A program made the translations under genes and the position numbers. 64,000 bases of DNA from Chinchilla lanigera (Eukaryota > Chordata > Mammalia > Rodentia > Chinchillidae). Numbering within the stretch: the first letter of the stretch is position 1; every line of letters begins with the position of its first letter. This document shows positions 21,038 through 33,735 of the stretch, piece by piece. The notes below the pieces were generated by a model. The model had not been told where the DNA came from. It saw nothing but the letters and a program-made list of their open reading frames with translations, and did not search any database. The stretch covers positions 4,512,608 to 4,576,607 of the forward strand of contig NW_004955473.1 in assembly GCF_000276665.1 (NCBI RefSeq). The letters run 5' to 3'.

Positions 21038-24000
21038 ATGACAAAGATAAGCCCATACATATCAGTTATAACCATCAATGTAAATGGCCTCTATTCACCA
21101 ATCAAAAGACACAGACTGGCAGAATGGATTAAAAAACAAAATCCAACAATATGCTGTATAAAAGAAATACATTTAACTCAAAAAGAAATAATGGAGTGAA
21201 AGTCAATGGATGGAAAGCAATACTCCATACAACAGGAACCCAGAACAAAGCAGGGGTAGCTAAATTGTTTGCAGACAATGTGAACTTCAAACCAAGAATG
21301 ATCAAAATAGATAAAGAAGATCACTACATACTTGTTCGGGGGAAACTCCAAGAGGGAGAGATAACAATCATAAATATGTATGCACCAAATATGGGAGCAC
21401 CCAACTATATAAAAACAAATTCTTATAGACATGAAAAATCAAGTGAGCAATAGCACAATTGTAATGCGTGACTTAATATCTCACTGTCACAAATAGATAG
21501 ATCAATCAGACAAAAAATCTGCAAAGAACTATCAGAACTTAACCATATCTGTAAACAAATGGACTTAATAGATGTTTACAAAGTGTTCCACCCAACAACA
21601 TCAGAATACACATTCTCTTCAGCTGAACATGGGATGTTTTCTAAAATAGACCATATACTAGCCCAGAGAACATGCATAAGTAAATGCAAAAGAATTGAAA
21701 TCATGCCGTATATATTATCTGACCATAATTCAATGAACTTGGAAATTAATGACAAAAGGAATCACAAAAACTCCATAAGCACATGGAAATTAAATAACAC
21801 CCTCCTGAACAACCAATGAGTCACAGATGAAATTAAGGAAGAAATTAAACAATATTTACAATCAAACAAAAATACAGATACAACATACCAGAACCTGTGG
21901 GACTCAGTGAAAACAGTCCTAAGAGGAAAATTTATAGTGGTGAATTCTAACATCAGAAAAACAGAATGCACATAAATAAACAACACAATGTTGTACCTCA
22001 AGCTTCTAGCAAAAAACAGCAACTCAAGACCCAAGCCCACAGAAGGGAAGAAATTATAAAGATCAGAGGAGAAATTAATGCAATTGAGACTAAGAAAACA
22101 ATACAAAGAATTCACAAATTGAAGAGTTGGTTCTTTAAAAGAATAAATAAAATTGATAAATCCTTAGCCAATCTCATCAAAAAAAGGAAAAAAAGACTCA
22201 AATGTATGAATAAGGAATGAAAATGGTGAAATCACTACAGATCCTGTGGAAACTCAGAAGGTCATCAATACCTACTTTGAAAATCTTTACTGTCACAGGA
22301 TGGAAATCAGAAGAGGTAGACAGATTCCTAGATACGTATGAATTACCAAAACTAAATCAAGGAGATATACAAATTCTGAATAACCCAGTACCAGTTAATG
22401 AAACTGAAAATGTAATTAAAACTTACCAACAGAGAAAAGCCCAGGTTCTGATAGATTCACAAGTGAATTCTCCAAGAAATTTAGAGAAGATTTAATGCCA
22501 ATACTCCTCAATCTCTTTAAAGAAATTGAAAGCGAAGCAATACTCCATAACTCATTCCTGGAGGCAAGTACTACACTGATACCAAAACCAGAGAAAGACA
22601 CAACCAAAAAAGCCATCTATGACAAACCAACAGCCAACATCACACTAAATGAACAAAAATTGAAAGATTTATCTCTAAAATCAGGAACAAGACAAGGATG
22701 TCCTCTATCACCACTCCTATTCAATACAGTTCTGGAAGCACTAGCCAGAGCAATTAGACAAAAGAGAGAAACAAAAGAAAAAAAAGATAGAAAAGGCAGC
22801 AGTTAAATTATCATTATTCACAGATGACATGATAGTCTACAGAGAAGACCCCCAAAACTCCACCAAACTACTTCTAAAATTAATAATCAAGTTCAGTAGT
22901 GTAGCTAGGTATAAAGTCAACACTCAGAAATGAATAGCATTCCTGTACACAAACAACAAACTCACTGAGAAAGAAATTAGGTAAACCACACCCTTCACAA
23001 TAGCATCCAAAAAATATAAAATACTTAGGAATCAATCTATCACCGGAAATAAAGGATTGATCTATTGAAAATTACAATACTCTGAAAAAGGAGACCGAAG
23101 AGAATGTCAGAAAATGGAAAGATATCCCTTGCTCATGGATAGGAAGGATCAATATTGTGACAATGGCCATATTCCCAAAATTGTTATACATATTTAATGA
23201 AATCCCAATAAAAATACCATTAGCATCCTTCACAGCACTAGAGAAAACATTCCTAAAGTTCATCTGAAACCAGAAGAGACCTAGAATAGGAAAGGCAATC
23301 CTGTGTAACAAGGCAAGGCAGGAGGCATCACAATCCCTGACTTGAAATTATAATACAAAGCTACTGTGATAAAATCCGCAAGGTACTCCAAAAAAAGACA
23401 GACCTGAGGATCAGTGGGACAGATTAGAACATGCATACATGACTACAAACACATCCAGCCACCTTATGTTTGACAAAGGGGCCAAATATGTTCACTGGAA
23501 GAAAGATAGCCTCTTTAATAAATGGTGCTGGAAAAACTGGCTCTCTACATGCCGAAGACTAAAACTAGACCCATGTCTATCGCCATGCACTAAACTAAAG
23601 TCACAACAGATCAAACTATACCTATTAAAACAGAAACACTGTCTACTGGAAGAGAAAGTAGATAGATATCTTGAAAATACAGGTGTAGTTAGACCGTTCA
23701 TGAACAAAACACAGACTCCACAGGAAATACTTCAAAGCATCAAAAACTGGGATATCACATTTAAAATTTTTGCTCAGCAAAAAGAAATCACCCACAAAGT
23801 GAAAAGACAACCCACAGAGTGGGAAAAATTTTAGCCAATTGTCCCTCAGACAAAAGACTTCTCTCTAGAACACATAGAGATTTGAAAAATATCAGTACCC
23901 TAAATTCAACAACTGAATCCAAAAATGTGCCTCTGAGACGAATACACACTTCTCAGATAAAGAAATACAAATAGCAAATAAATATATGAAAAAATGTTTG

Positions 24001-24518
24001 ACATCACTGGTCATTTGAGAGATGAAAATTAAAACAACACTGAGGTTTCATCTAACCCCAGAAAGAATGGCTACCATCAAGAAATCTAGCAATAACAAAT
24101 GCTGAAGGGTTGTGGGGAAAAAGGAACTCTTCTCCATTGATGGGGGGAATGTCACCTGGTACAAATGTTGTGGAAATCAGTGTGGATTTCCAAAAAGGTA
24201 GGATTAGAGGTCCCATCCTACCCAGCTATTCTCCTTCTGAGTATCTTCCCAAAAGAATTAAACACATAATACCACAGTGATTATTGTGCACCCGCTGTGC
24301 ACCTGTGCACAGCAGCACAATTTGTAAAACCTAGATCTTTGGAATAACCTAAATGCCCATCAACCAAGGAATGGATATAAAAGATATGATGGATATAAAA
24401 GAATGTGATATTTTTGTACAATAGAGTACTACTCAGCCATAAGGAAGGATAAACTTGAGGCTTTTATAGGTGAAATAAGTCAGCATGTGTAAACGCTGTA
24501 TTATCTCCCTGGTGTGAG
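21038..24518 (+). pseudogene. LINE-1 ORF2 (endonuclease-reverse transcriptase, broken)
   Basis: ORF2 nicks target DNA and reverse-transcribes L1 RNA there. Visible blocks in order: endonuclease start (ISVITINVNGL-like, from 21060), ADNVNFKPRMIKIDKEDHYI (about 21280), HPTTSEYTFSSAEHGMFSKI and LSDHNSMNLEI (21559-21819), the RT box SGTRQGCPLSPLLFNT (about 22680-22735), the polymerase signature F-T-D-D at 22817-22828, and the C-terminal part 23439-23834. Roughly 1160 codons would be normal; the longest open piece here is 131. Frameshifts and stops occur throughout, and the C-terminal cysteine motif near 24100 is degraded. Confidence 0.9.
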
Positions 24519-25228
24519 AAACTGAAAAATAAATAATTTCTAAAATGTACAGTAGATATTGTGAAATGGGAAAATTTTGTTCAAAATTAAAAAGGAACTG
24601 GGATGAATGAAAGGGGAAAGGACAGTAGGGAAAAACGGAAAAAGTGCAAGTCAGTTATACTATTAATGTCTCTTAGTTCATTGAGAAGGAAGGATTGTGC
24701 TAATATCAGTTGGAGAAATTTTTATGCCCCTATCTTATACCCTGAGCAACTACTTCAAAGATAACAACATGTAATGTATTAACCACTGTTATTCTCATAT
24801 TATTTTGTAATGAAATTTTGTTTTACATTTTTTCCATAAAATAAAATTTTAAAAATAGAATTAAATTTAAAAAGAATTATACAATAAAGACCCAGGTGGC
24901 TCTTGCTGTTTCTCTCGTGCTTTTGCTCGCTTGTGCTGCCTGCTGTTGTTGCTGATGTCTTGTGCATGTGTGTTCTTTCACCTTTTGATTTCACCCTCAG
25001 AAAACTCCCTTGCCCCCCACCGAGTGGGTGGTACATGTAGGCCAAAAATTTCTTAATACAATACTTTTTTAAAATTCTTCCAACTGTAACATTAAAAGAA
25101 TTTTACAGTTCACAATCATATACCTTCTACCTAGCTCCACTGACTGTTACTATTTTGCCATATTTGCTTTTCTTAAATAAATACTAGATGCATGCAGTTA
25201 GTTTTTGATGAATCATTTAAAAATAAAG

Positions 25229-25405
25229 TAGAGCCTGACACAGTGATGCATGCCTATAATCACAGCTACTTGAAAGGGTATTGCAGGAGGATCAGAAGTC
25301 TGAGGCCAGCCCAGGAAAATTAGCAAGACCCTATCTCAAAATAAAAAGAGCTGGGAATGTATCTCAGAAACCCCTGGGCTCAATCCCAGGTACCATGAAC
25401 AAAAG
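25229..25405 (+). mobile_element. Composite B1 + ID SINE (B4-like)
   Basis: B1 part (GCCTGACACAGTGATGCATGCC ... AGACCCTATCTCAAAATAAAAA) followed by an ID-like part (GAGCTGGGAATGTATCTCAG ... GGCTCAATCCCAGGTACC). Confidence 0.78.
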
Positions 25406-25810
25406 TCAGTTAGAAGAATCATGAGGATTTGCCTCTAAATTTTTCAGCAAGCATTTCCTAAGAACATTCTCATGAACAGAGTTTGTCCATGCTTAAGTAT
25501 GGTAGGAAAAAAAAACCTCTGAATAAATCCTCCAAAATATGAAAGAGAAGAAAACAAGCATTTTGTGTGAAGTTTCAGGAGAAATGCTAATCACAACCAG
25601 CGAGAATGATCTGAAATTGAATTTAGATATTAGGGTTTGCTGCTCTGCACAATTATGCAGAACTGGAGCACTAGAATTTGAGTTCTGACCCTAGAGTATG
25701 GTGTTCTAGGTGGCTTTTCAACACTTACCTGAAACTAGAGAAGAAAAACATCAAAGGAAGAATTTTTGGAAGACTAGGAAACTTTGAGGCATTTGAAAGC
25801 CATCATCAAT
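25406..25810. other. Non-coding stretch, nothing recognised
   Basis: No gene or repeat recognised. Confidence 0.5.
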
Positions 25811-25940
25811 ATCCAGTGAAACAACTAGCACTCAGGAGGCTGAAGCAGGAAGGTCAAATGTTTGAGGCCAGCCTGTGCTACATTGTAAGTTTGAGGACAG
25901 CCTGGAATACATAATGAGATCCTGTCTCAAAAAATATTCC
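25811..25940 (+). mobile_element. B1-type SINE, 5'-truncated
   Basis: CTAGCACTCAGGAGGCTGAAGCAGG ... GAGGCCAGCCTGTGCTAC ... TGAGGACAGCCTGGAATAC ... GAGATCCTGTCTCAAAAAA; two related GAGG(C/A)CAGCCTG blocks show the B1 internal duplication. Confidence 0.85.
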
Positions 25941-26189
25941 AGCTAAATAAACACAGGGGCCATTATCTTTTTTTCTTCTGCAGAAGATTTTGAATCACCA
26001 AGTCTCAGAACCACACCAACTCTGCTACACTCCTTGCTAGCACGGTGGAAGGTCCATGTTCTGTTTCTAACACTTATGAACCTAAAACCTGGAACCTGGA
26101 CCCAAGGGCTGAAGTGACAGCTTCCCAGTCCCACATTGCCCTGATCATGGCAGAGGCAGCAACTTTTTGAGTAAAACACGTAGCAACTA

Positions 26190-26710
26190 CTCACTATCAC
26201 AACAACGCTGGGTGACAAATCCCCTAAAACTCAGTGGCATAAAAACCGATGAATGTTTATTTACCCTGAGGTCAGCTGGGGAGTTCTGCTCTTGGTTAGG
26301 CCTGGCTGGACAGTTCTGTTCCCAGCTGAGGCTCACTTCACATATCTAGCAGTGACAGGCTGGCTGCTGAGGCAACTGGGGTGATGGGCATGTGTTTCTC
26401 ATTAAGCAAAAGTCTAGCAGGTTCTCATGGTGAAGGCGAGCAAGAGGGAAAGTAGACAGATGCTATGGTCTCATTGGCTAAAATAAGTCACAAGGGCAAG
26501 CCAGAAGCTAAAAGATAAAGCCTTTATGTTGCTTGTCTCCAGGGCCAGGCTCTGTTTTCTGCAGCACAGCCACCTTAAAGAAAGAGTCAGCACTCTACTG
26601 CATCTCTGAATAGCATATCCTGGACAAAGCACCGGTGAGCAATGCAGAGTTTGCAGGCGGTTCTGTAGATAAAAGAGGGTTGATACAGCACACCAAACCA
26701 CAAAGGCACT
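26190..26710. repeat. Degenerate ancient interspersed repeat (unnamed)
   Basis: Phrases such as AAACTCAGTGGCATAAAAACC and TTTATTTACCCTGAGGTCAG recall an old mammal-wide MER-type repeat, but I cannot name the family or orientation. No coding potential. Confidence 0.35.
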
Positions 26711-26949
26711 AATACAAAATCCTTATTCAACATCTTCCTCTTGACTTGCCCTCCTTCTTCTGTTCCTCTTTCTTTCCTCGCTTACTGATTTCTCCCCACC
26801 CCACCCCAACCTTTTATGCAGAGCAGTTGGTTCTCACCAGACAGCAACAAACCTGCGTCATCAAGAAGGGGCCGGAATTCACAATTCTTAGAAGAGGGTG
26901 GGACTGTACCTAACGATGTTTTCCTGTCACAATATTAATTGTATATTCC

Positions 26950-27425
26950 TGTTGCTATCCCCTAAAATAAAAACATGTGGTTCCCTTGCTCAAAAGCTTT
27001 CATTGTCCTCCCTTTCTTACACAATAAAGTACAAACCTCTCATCTCGCCATAGCAGGCCTTCCAGGATCTGCCCTCCCTGCTTCTCCAGCTGCATGTTCT
27101 GCAATTGCACCTGTCCAAAGGAGCCACTTCAAAGCCCCATGCCTTTTCCCCTGCTGATGCCTCTGCCTGGAATAGCCTCCACTCCACCCAATCTTCACAT
27201 CCAGCAGACACCTGATCACCTCTTCCTCTGAAGCCTTTCCTCCATCTCTGTGGTAGAACTGACCTCTTCCCTCACCTATGGCCCTGCTAGACATTGGGAT
27301 ATGTTAGATCATTCACATATTTCCTGCTACCACACTGTGAGCTCCTAAAGGGGAAAGAATACTCCTTTTCATCTCTGTATCCCTAGTGCCTGGCACATAG
27401 CAAATGACTAAATTAATCAATTTTG
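26950..27425 (+). mobile_element. LINE-2 3' end
   Basis: Consecutive L2 phrases: AATAAAGTACAAACCTCTC, CTGCCTGGAATAGCCTCC, AGACACCTGATCACCTCTTCC, TGAGCTCCTAAAGGGGAAAG, TGCCTGGCACATAGCAAATGA. Ancient, non-coding. Confidence 0.78.
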
Positions 27426-27940
27426 AGGCTGGGTTATAAAAGGAATTTCATAACTGTTTTTAGCATCATTTAAATTATATAATCCCATAGTGACTACTTT
27501 GAAAGAAAGAACATTAATTTGGGGGATTATAAATTCTGGCAAGTTGTTAAAAATCAGTCACATTAACTTTATCCTCACTTTTTGTACAGTGTTCTCAAAG
27601 ACACTACTAAGTATTAAATTAAGGAACACTTTCTAAGGTATATAAATCAAGATAGGACAGATTATGCGGCAATGCCAAAGAATATCAAGATCTTAGTGTG
27701 TTGCAGCAGCCTGAGATTTTTCTCACCCACTCTGCTGCAGGCCTGCATAACTGGTGAGGGCCACAGGCCTCCATTGGATGGCTCAGCATTGCACCTACAT
27801 TATCATGGAGTACTTCTGCATTTGGCAAGGCAGAAGAAAAAGCACTGGAGAGTTGAGAATCAACAATTATGTGGCCCCATCTAGAAGCATTTTTCATATT
27901 TCACTTGCCAGAGAAAATCACTTGACCACATCTTACTTCA
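27426..27940. other. Non-coding stretch, nothing recognised
   Basis: Overlapping short frames on both strands (27672-27897) have no recognisable domain. Confidence 0.5.
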
Positions 27941-27955
27941 AGAGAGAAAAATGTG

Positions 27956-28069
27956 GGGCTGGGGATTTAGCTCAGCAGCACAGCGCCTGCCTGGCAAACG
28001 TGAGGTCATGAGTTCGATTCCCAGTACCGGAAAAAAACTGAGAAAAAAACTAAAAAAAAAAAAAAAAAG
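27956..28069 (+). mobile_element. ID-type SINE with 15-bp target duplication
   Basis: ID copy of a slightly different subtype (CAGCAGCACAGCGCC, AGTTCGATTCCCAGTACC) with an A-rich tail, flanked by AGAGAGAAAAATGTG (27941-27955, 28070-28084). Confidence 0.93.
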
Positions 28070-28084
28070 AGAGAGAAAAATGTG

Positions 28085-29850
28085 TAGTCCTACTCTGTGC
28101 CTAGTAGGAAAACAACCAGCAATGTTGGCGAGTAACACTAACACCTTCCACAGTGAGATATTTCAAGACCCAACCTAGGAAAGAAACAATATTCTTTAGC
28201 CTACCTTTTGAATTATGAGTCTCATTCATATGCGCTAACTCAATTTCATTCCTCCCAATTTCTCTGCATTTCCCTTCATCATACCTTCAGTGAGCACCTC
28301 ATAGGGAAACCCAGAAGGATGGAGACCCAGAAACAGTTGCTGTTGCATCTCAAGTCCAAAGGTAGCTTGGAGACAGAATTTCTTCTTGTTCAGAGGAGGT
28401 CAACCTTGTTCTCTTAAGACCTTCAAAGATTGGGTGAGGCCCACTCACATTATGGAGGATAATCTACTTGAAACCTTCCAATGTAAATGTTAAATATCAT
28501 CCACAGACATCTTCACAGGAATAGCGAGAATGACATTTGGTCAGATGTCTGGGTACCATGACCCCACCAAGTTGATATCTAAGATTAGTTATCACATCCA
28601 CATAGAGCCAGCATGCGCTGAGGACTCATTTCAGGCACTAATTCATCTGGTTTTCTTCTAAAAACAATGCAACCTCTTAGAAATCTAACATTTCCCCCAC
28701 AGATTCTAGCTTATATTTAAAAACTAAAAATACCACCCATGACTTCCCTTTGCTTTTCTTTTCCAGATATATTAATTAGCCTTCCAGTAAGAATCTCCAC
28801 CAACCCTTGCCATTTCACAAGCAATTTTACTTTCTCTGCCAGAGACTTTTTAAGTTTTCAGTATTAATTGCTTTTCTTGCATGTGGAGTGGGACTGGGGA
28901 GGGCAGCAGGGTCGATGAAGGATGGGAAGTGCTTAGAGAAAGGTACCCATGAAGCTACAACTGTATTGATAATACATAATTATTTTTAAACTTCCTGGTG
29001 AGTGCATTTATGTTTCCCATATTATTCTTTTTTTACTCTTGAAATGTTTGGAATGTCTCATATTATCGTAAAATCCAAGGCTCAGTGAATTTGTGTCAGA
29101 TTTCTAAGATCATACAGAAATCCACCTTAAATCTGGCTGATGTCAAAGCCCACACTGTTTTCCTTCTGCCCTACAGAACCTGTTCCTAATGCCCCTCTGT
29201 AAAGTTATGTCAAGTTTCATAGTCAGGTGCTTTAGTCCTAGATACCTAACCCCTTTTCATTCTTTTTACCCTCAAAGTAGTCTTCACAGCACACTGTTGG
29301 CCAACTAAATTTCAGTGGCACTACAAATAAAGCTCTGGGGAAATGCCATCAAGAAAATTAACATCAGAGATATCTGTTTACGAAAATTTCCAATCCTATG
29401 TCATGAAGAATTGTCTGGATATTACCAAGTGTAGATGAGCCATGTATTTGTATTGATAATTCTTGGTGCTAGGACGGAGGAGAAAACAGTTAGTAGTATG
29501 GATTTCTTGGCTTTGATGCATGACAAAAAAAAATCAGCCCTGGATCCCATCACTGTCTTGTGAGATTTCAGTGACAGTTGTATCATTAATGCGATAATGC
29601 AAAGGACTTTATACTAGTATGAGCCAAATGCATCACCTTGAAAGCAGATGAGGAAGCAAAGGTATATCTTCAGAGGGCCAAGCAAGTGGGAGACTTGCAC
29701 AATCCTCAGAAGCTATAACTATGCCTAGAGAAATGCTGTTGGCCAGCACATCTATCCTATGTAGCCACCAACCAAAACATATGCCTTGAAAATTCTCCAA
29801 GTGTCAGGATAAGCACAAGCAAACAAAAACAATGACAATGCTCTTACAGA
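28085..29850. other. Non-coding stretch with one MIR-like fragment
   Basis: Mostly unrecognised single-copy sequence. About 29095-29170 (CAGATTTCTAAGATCATACAG, TCAAAGCCCACACTGTTTTCC) resembles part of a MIR. No exon supported. Confidence 0.5.
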
Positions 29851-29854
29851 CTCA

Positions 29855-30430
29855 GTAAAAGGTATAATGGTTAGCTCTAGGTGTCAGCTAAAGGATGCCC
29901 AACTATCTGGTAAAACCTTACTTCTCAGTGTGCCTGTATAGATACTTCTAGAAGGGATAAGCAGTTGGATCAGTAGACTGGGTAAAAATCAATAATCCAC
30001 CAATGTCAGTATATCATCCATTGAGGACCTAAATAGAACAAAAAGCAGAGGAAGGGGGAATGTGCTTTCTCTGTGTGAGCCAGAACATCTACCTTCTGAT
30101 GTCAGCCATCAGTCCCCCTGTTCCTTGGGCCTTCAGACTCAAAGTGAATTTTATCTCCAGCTTTCCTGGGTCTCCAGCTTTCAGACAGCAGATTGTAGAG
30201 TTTCTCAGCCTCCATAATTAGGTAAGCCAATTACCTATAATTAATCTTAATAGAGATATATAGATGACAAACAATAATAATGATGATAATGATAGATAGA
30301 CAGAGGATAGATAGATAGATGATACATAGATGGATGGATGGTTACATAGACGGGTAGATATAGAGAAATATAAATGTAAATACATATTTCCTGTTGGTTC
30401 TGTTCCTCTGGAGAACTAACACAGAAAGCA
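29855..30430 (+). repeat. Old LTR-like interspersed repeat with a GATA/GATG microsatellite
   Basis: Recognisable mammal-wide repeat wording (GGTGTCAGCTAAAGGATGCCC ... CTTTCCTGGGTCTCCAGC ... TCTCAGCCTCCATAATTAGG ... TGTTGGTTCTGTTCCTCTGG). A simple repeat of GATA/GATG type occupies about 30285-30365. I do not assign a family. Confidence 0.5.
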
Positions 30431-30450
30431 TAGACAATGATCGTAACATT

Positions 30451-31389
30451 CAACATCATTAGTCATTTGAGAAATGCAAATTAAAACAACAATGAGATTT
30501 CATCTCACCCCAGTAAGAATGGCTATCATTAAGAAATCAACCAAAAGTAAATGCTGGCGAGGCTGTGGAGAAATAGGAACTCTTCTCCACTGCCGCTGGG
30601 AATGCAGACTGGTGAAACCACTGTGGTAATCAGTTTGGAGATTCCTCAGAAAACTAGGACTAGAAGTCCCATTCAACCCAGCTATTCCCCTTCTGGGTAT
30701 TTTCCCAGAAGATCTGAAAGCATCATACAACAGTGATATGTGTGCACCTATGTTCATAGCAGCACAATTTATAATTGCTAAATTGTGGAAGCAACACAAA
30801 TGTCCATCCACTGAGGACTGGATAAAAAAATTGTGGTATTTTTATATAATGGAATATTACTCAGCTGTAAAGAAAGATAAACTCGAGGCTTTTACAGGTA
30901 AATGGTCACAGCTAGAGACCATACTCATATGTGAAATAAACCAGACCTCCATGTGCAAGCAACGTATTGTCTCACTAGTGTAAGAACCTGAAAGAGAGAA
31001 TAAAAACTAGGAGATATGATAGACATTGTGAAATGAAAGGAAACTGCTCAAAAGTAAAGAGCTATTGGGATCAACGAAAGGAGAAAAGAAAGAGGGGGAA
31101 ATTATGTATATACGTATATACAGGATAGCTAACATAGCTGTACTACTGAGTTCTATCACTTTACTGAAAGGAACAGTTAATGATTAATTATTTGATCAAT
31201 CTTGCATGTCTCTATTTGTTTTCCTGAGAAACCAGTTTGAAGATATGGGTATGTAATACAACAACCATTGTTAATTTCCTTCCACTTTGTAATTCAGTAT
31301 TGCTTGTATTGTTCTTATACTATTTTGTAAATAGATGTCTCTTAATATATTTTCTTTCTTTTATTTTTAAAATAAATTTAAAATAAATA
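30451..31389 (+). mobile_element. 5'-truncated LINE-1 3' end
   Basis: End of ORF2 (frames 30551-30736 and 30738-30983) plus 3'UTR and A-rich tail. The flanks AATGATCGTAACATT (30436-30450) and AATAATCATAACATT (31390-31404) match at 13 of 15 bases, a slightly decayed target duplication. Its ORF2 end and 3'UTR are very similar to those of the L1 1.8 kb downstream. Confidence 0.88.
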
Positions 31390-31504
31390 AATAATCATAA
31401 CATTGATACCATGGGCAGTTAACATGGCTCTCAAGTGCAAGTATAATCAAAAGCAGACAAGTCTTTGTGCTGTACATTTGCTCTTTTAACAAATTTCTCT
31501 CTCT

Positions 31505-33191
31505 TGACCCAGAATAGCAAAAGCAATTCTGGGCAACAAGGACAAGTCAGGTGGAATCACGGTCCCTGACCTGAAATTATACTACAAAGTTACTGTCATA
31601 AAATCAACCTGATACTGGCTAAAACACAGACCTGTGGATCAATGGAACAGACTGCAAGAAACAGCCACAACCAAAAACACACTCAGCCACCTAATCTTTG
31701 ATAAAGGGGCCAAACAAACTCACTGGAAGAACAGTACCCTCTTTAATGAACAGTGCTGGAAAAATTGGCTTGCTCCTGCCAAAGACTGAAAATAGTCCCA
31801 AGTCTATCACCATGCACTAAACTCAAGTCAAAATGAATCACAGATCTCAATATTTAAAAAGAAACACTAAATCTATTGGAAGAGAAAGTAGGTAAAAATC
31901 TTGAAGATGTAGGGGTAGGCAGAGAGTTCATGAACAAAATCCAAACTGCACCTGAAACACTTCAAAGAATCAACAACTGGGATCTCATCCTACTGAAAAG
32001 TTTCTGCACATCTAAAGAAATCACCAGCAGAGTAAAAAGAAAATCCACAAACTTGGAAAAAAATTTAGCTGACTGTCCCTCAGACAAAGGAGGGATGTTC
32101 TTCTATCTAGAACATATAAAAATTAAAAAATATCAGTCCCCCCAAATTCAAAATCCCAATCCAAAAATGGGCAGCTGAGATGAATACACACTTCTCAGAT
32201 AATGAAATACAAATGGCAAATAAATACATAAGAAAATGTTCAGTATCATTAATCATTCAAATTAAATCATTTGAATTAAATTTTAAAATTAAAACAACAT
32301 TAAGATTCCACCTTACCCCAGTAAGAATGGCTATCATTAAGAAAACAACCAAAAGTAAATGCTGGCGAGGCTGTGGAGAAATAGGAACTCTTCTCCACTG
32401 CTGGTGGGAATGCAGACTGGTGAAACCACTGTGGAAATCAGTTTGGAGATTCCTCAGCAAACTAGGACTAGAAGTCCCATTCAACCCAGCTATTCCCCTT
32501 CTGGATATCTTCCCAGAAGATCTAAAAACACCATCTCACAGTGATATATGTGCACCTATGTTCATAGCAGCACAATTTGTAATTGCTAAATTGTGGAAGC
32601 AACCCAAATGTCCATCCACCAAGGATTGGATAAGAAAATTGTGGTACTTTTATATAATGGAATATTACTCAGCTATAAAGAGAGATAAACTCGAGGCTTT
32701 TACAGGTAAATGGTCACAACTAGAGACCATACTCATAAGTGAAATAAATCAGACCTGCATGTGCAAGCACCGCATTGTCTCACTAGTGTAAAACCTGAAA
32801 GAGTTAATAAAAACTTGGAGGTATGATGGACATTGTGAAATGATAGGAAAATGCTCAAGGGTAAAGGGCAACTGGGGTGGGGGAAAAGAGAAGGGAAAGA
32901 AGGAGAAATTATGTATATATGTATACACAGGATAGTTAACATAGTTGATCTACTGTCTTCTATTTCTTTGCTGCAAGAAACCGTCAATGAGTCCTTGATT
33001 GATCAATATTGCATGTCTCTATTTGTTTTCATGAGAAACCACTTTGAAGATATGAATATGTAATATAACAAGCATTGTTAATTTCCTACCACTTTGTTTG
33101 TAACTCTGTATTGTTTGTACTGTTCTTTTGCTATTTTGTAAATGGTTGTCTGTCTGTTAATGTTTTCCTTCTTTTATTTTTAAAAGAAAAA
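31505..33191 (+). mobile_element. 5'-truncated LINE-1 with perfect 17-bp target duplication
   Basis: Flanked by AACAAATTTCTCTCTCT at 31488-31504 and 33192-33208. It carries the last ~1.3 kb of ORF2, broken before 32180 and then open to the natural stop at about 32791, followed by the 3'UTR with a TATGTATATATGTATAC block and an A-rich end. Confidence 0.93.
32180..32791 (+). pseudogene. LINE-1 ORF2 C-terminal fragment (203 open codons)
   Basis: The longest L1 frame in the window that still ends at the natural ORF2 stop. It holds the C-terminal domain with the cysteine motif CX3CX7HX4C ([18 protein letters not shown]), thought to bind RNA, and the conserved KLWYFYIMEYYSAIKRDKLE tail. The element lacks endonuclease and polymerase regions. 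A small insertion of AT-rich sequence near 32258-32290 alters a few residues before the motif. Confidence 0.88.
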
Positions 33192-33254
33192 AACAAATTT
33201 CTCTCTCTGAATCTAATAATATTTACATTTTGTGGATTGCAAAAGTACCCATGG

Positions 33255-33735
33255 TGGATGTATTAGTTTCCTAGGTAACATAACAAAGTACCACAAGCTG
33301 GGTAGTTTTAAACAGCAGAAATTTATTATCTCGCAGTTGTGGAAGCTAGAAGTTCAAAATTAAGGCTTCATCAGGACTGTGCCCTCTTTGAGGGCTGTAG
33401 AGGAAAATCCTTTGTAGCCTCTTTCATCTTCTCATATTTGCTGGCCCTGGTGTCTCTTGGCTTGTAGAGACAGCACTCTAATCACATGGCTCTCTTCTCC
33501 CTGTGTGTGCCTGCATCATCCTACCTCAGTGTCTATCTTTACGTTCCAATTTTCTCTGTTTATATGGACTTCAGTCATATTGGATAAAGGCCCATCACAG
33601 TCACCCCCATTTTAACTTGATTACCTCTGTAAAGATCTTTTTTCCAAATAAGGTCATATTCTGGAATACTAAGGATTAGGACTTCAAATAACATTTTTGT
33701 GGGACACAATTCAATGCCTTACCAAAGAGAGAGCT
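33255..33735 (-). mobile_element. MaLR (MLT1-like) solo LTR, antisense
   Basis: Complement of a MaLR LTR: GTATTAGTTTCCTAGGTAAC, ACAAAGTACCACAAGCTGGG, AACAGCAGAAATTTATTATC, TTTTTTCCAAATAAGGTCATA and a final CACAATTCAATGCC. Confidence 0.7.

Larger units (their letters stand above)
16291..24871 (+). mobile_element. Full-length LINE-1 with perfect 15-bp target duplication
   Basis: Bounded by AAGAATTATACAATA at 16276-16290 and 24872-24886. Order: 5'UTR from 16291 (with a B1 insertion and a T/C-rich block about 17660-18010), ORF1 remnant about 18400-20990, ORF2 remnant 21038 to about 24518, 3'UTR and A-rich end. A second, truncated L1 (18708-20057) is inserted in ORF1. Net of insertions the element is about 7.0 kb, complete length for a mammalian L1. 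Both ORFs carry many stops and frameshifts, so it cannot retrotranspose. Confidence 0.93.
16089..25035 (+). mobile_element. Solo LTR (ERVK-like) split by a full-length LINE-1
   Basis: The outer segments 16089-16290 (TGTTGTGGGGAACCACTCAG...) and 24887-25035 (...GAGTGGGTGGTACA) join into an LTR of about 350 bp: U3, a TATA-like TGTATAAGAATTATA, an AATAAA signal and a CT-rich R/U5. The L1 landed on the stretch AAGAATTATACAATA between TATA box and polyadenylation signal and duplicated it. No internal retroviral sequence is attached. Confidence 0.65.

Noticed and set aside
30285..30365. CRISPR-like or structured array
   Set aside because: Simple GATA/GATG microsatellite in a vertebrate genome.
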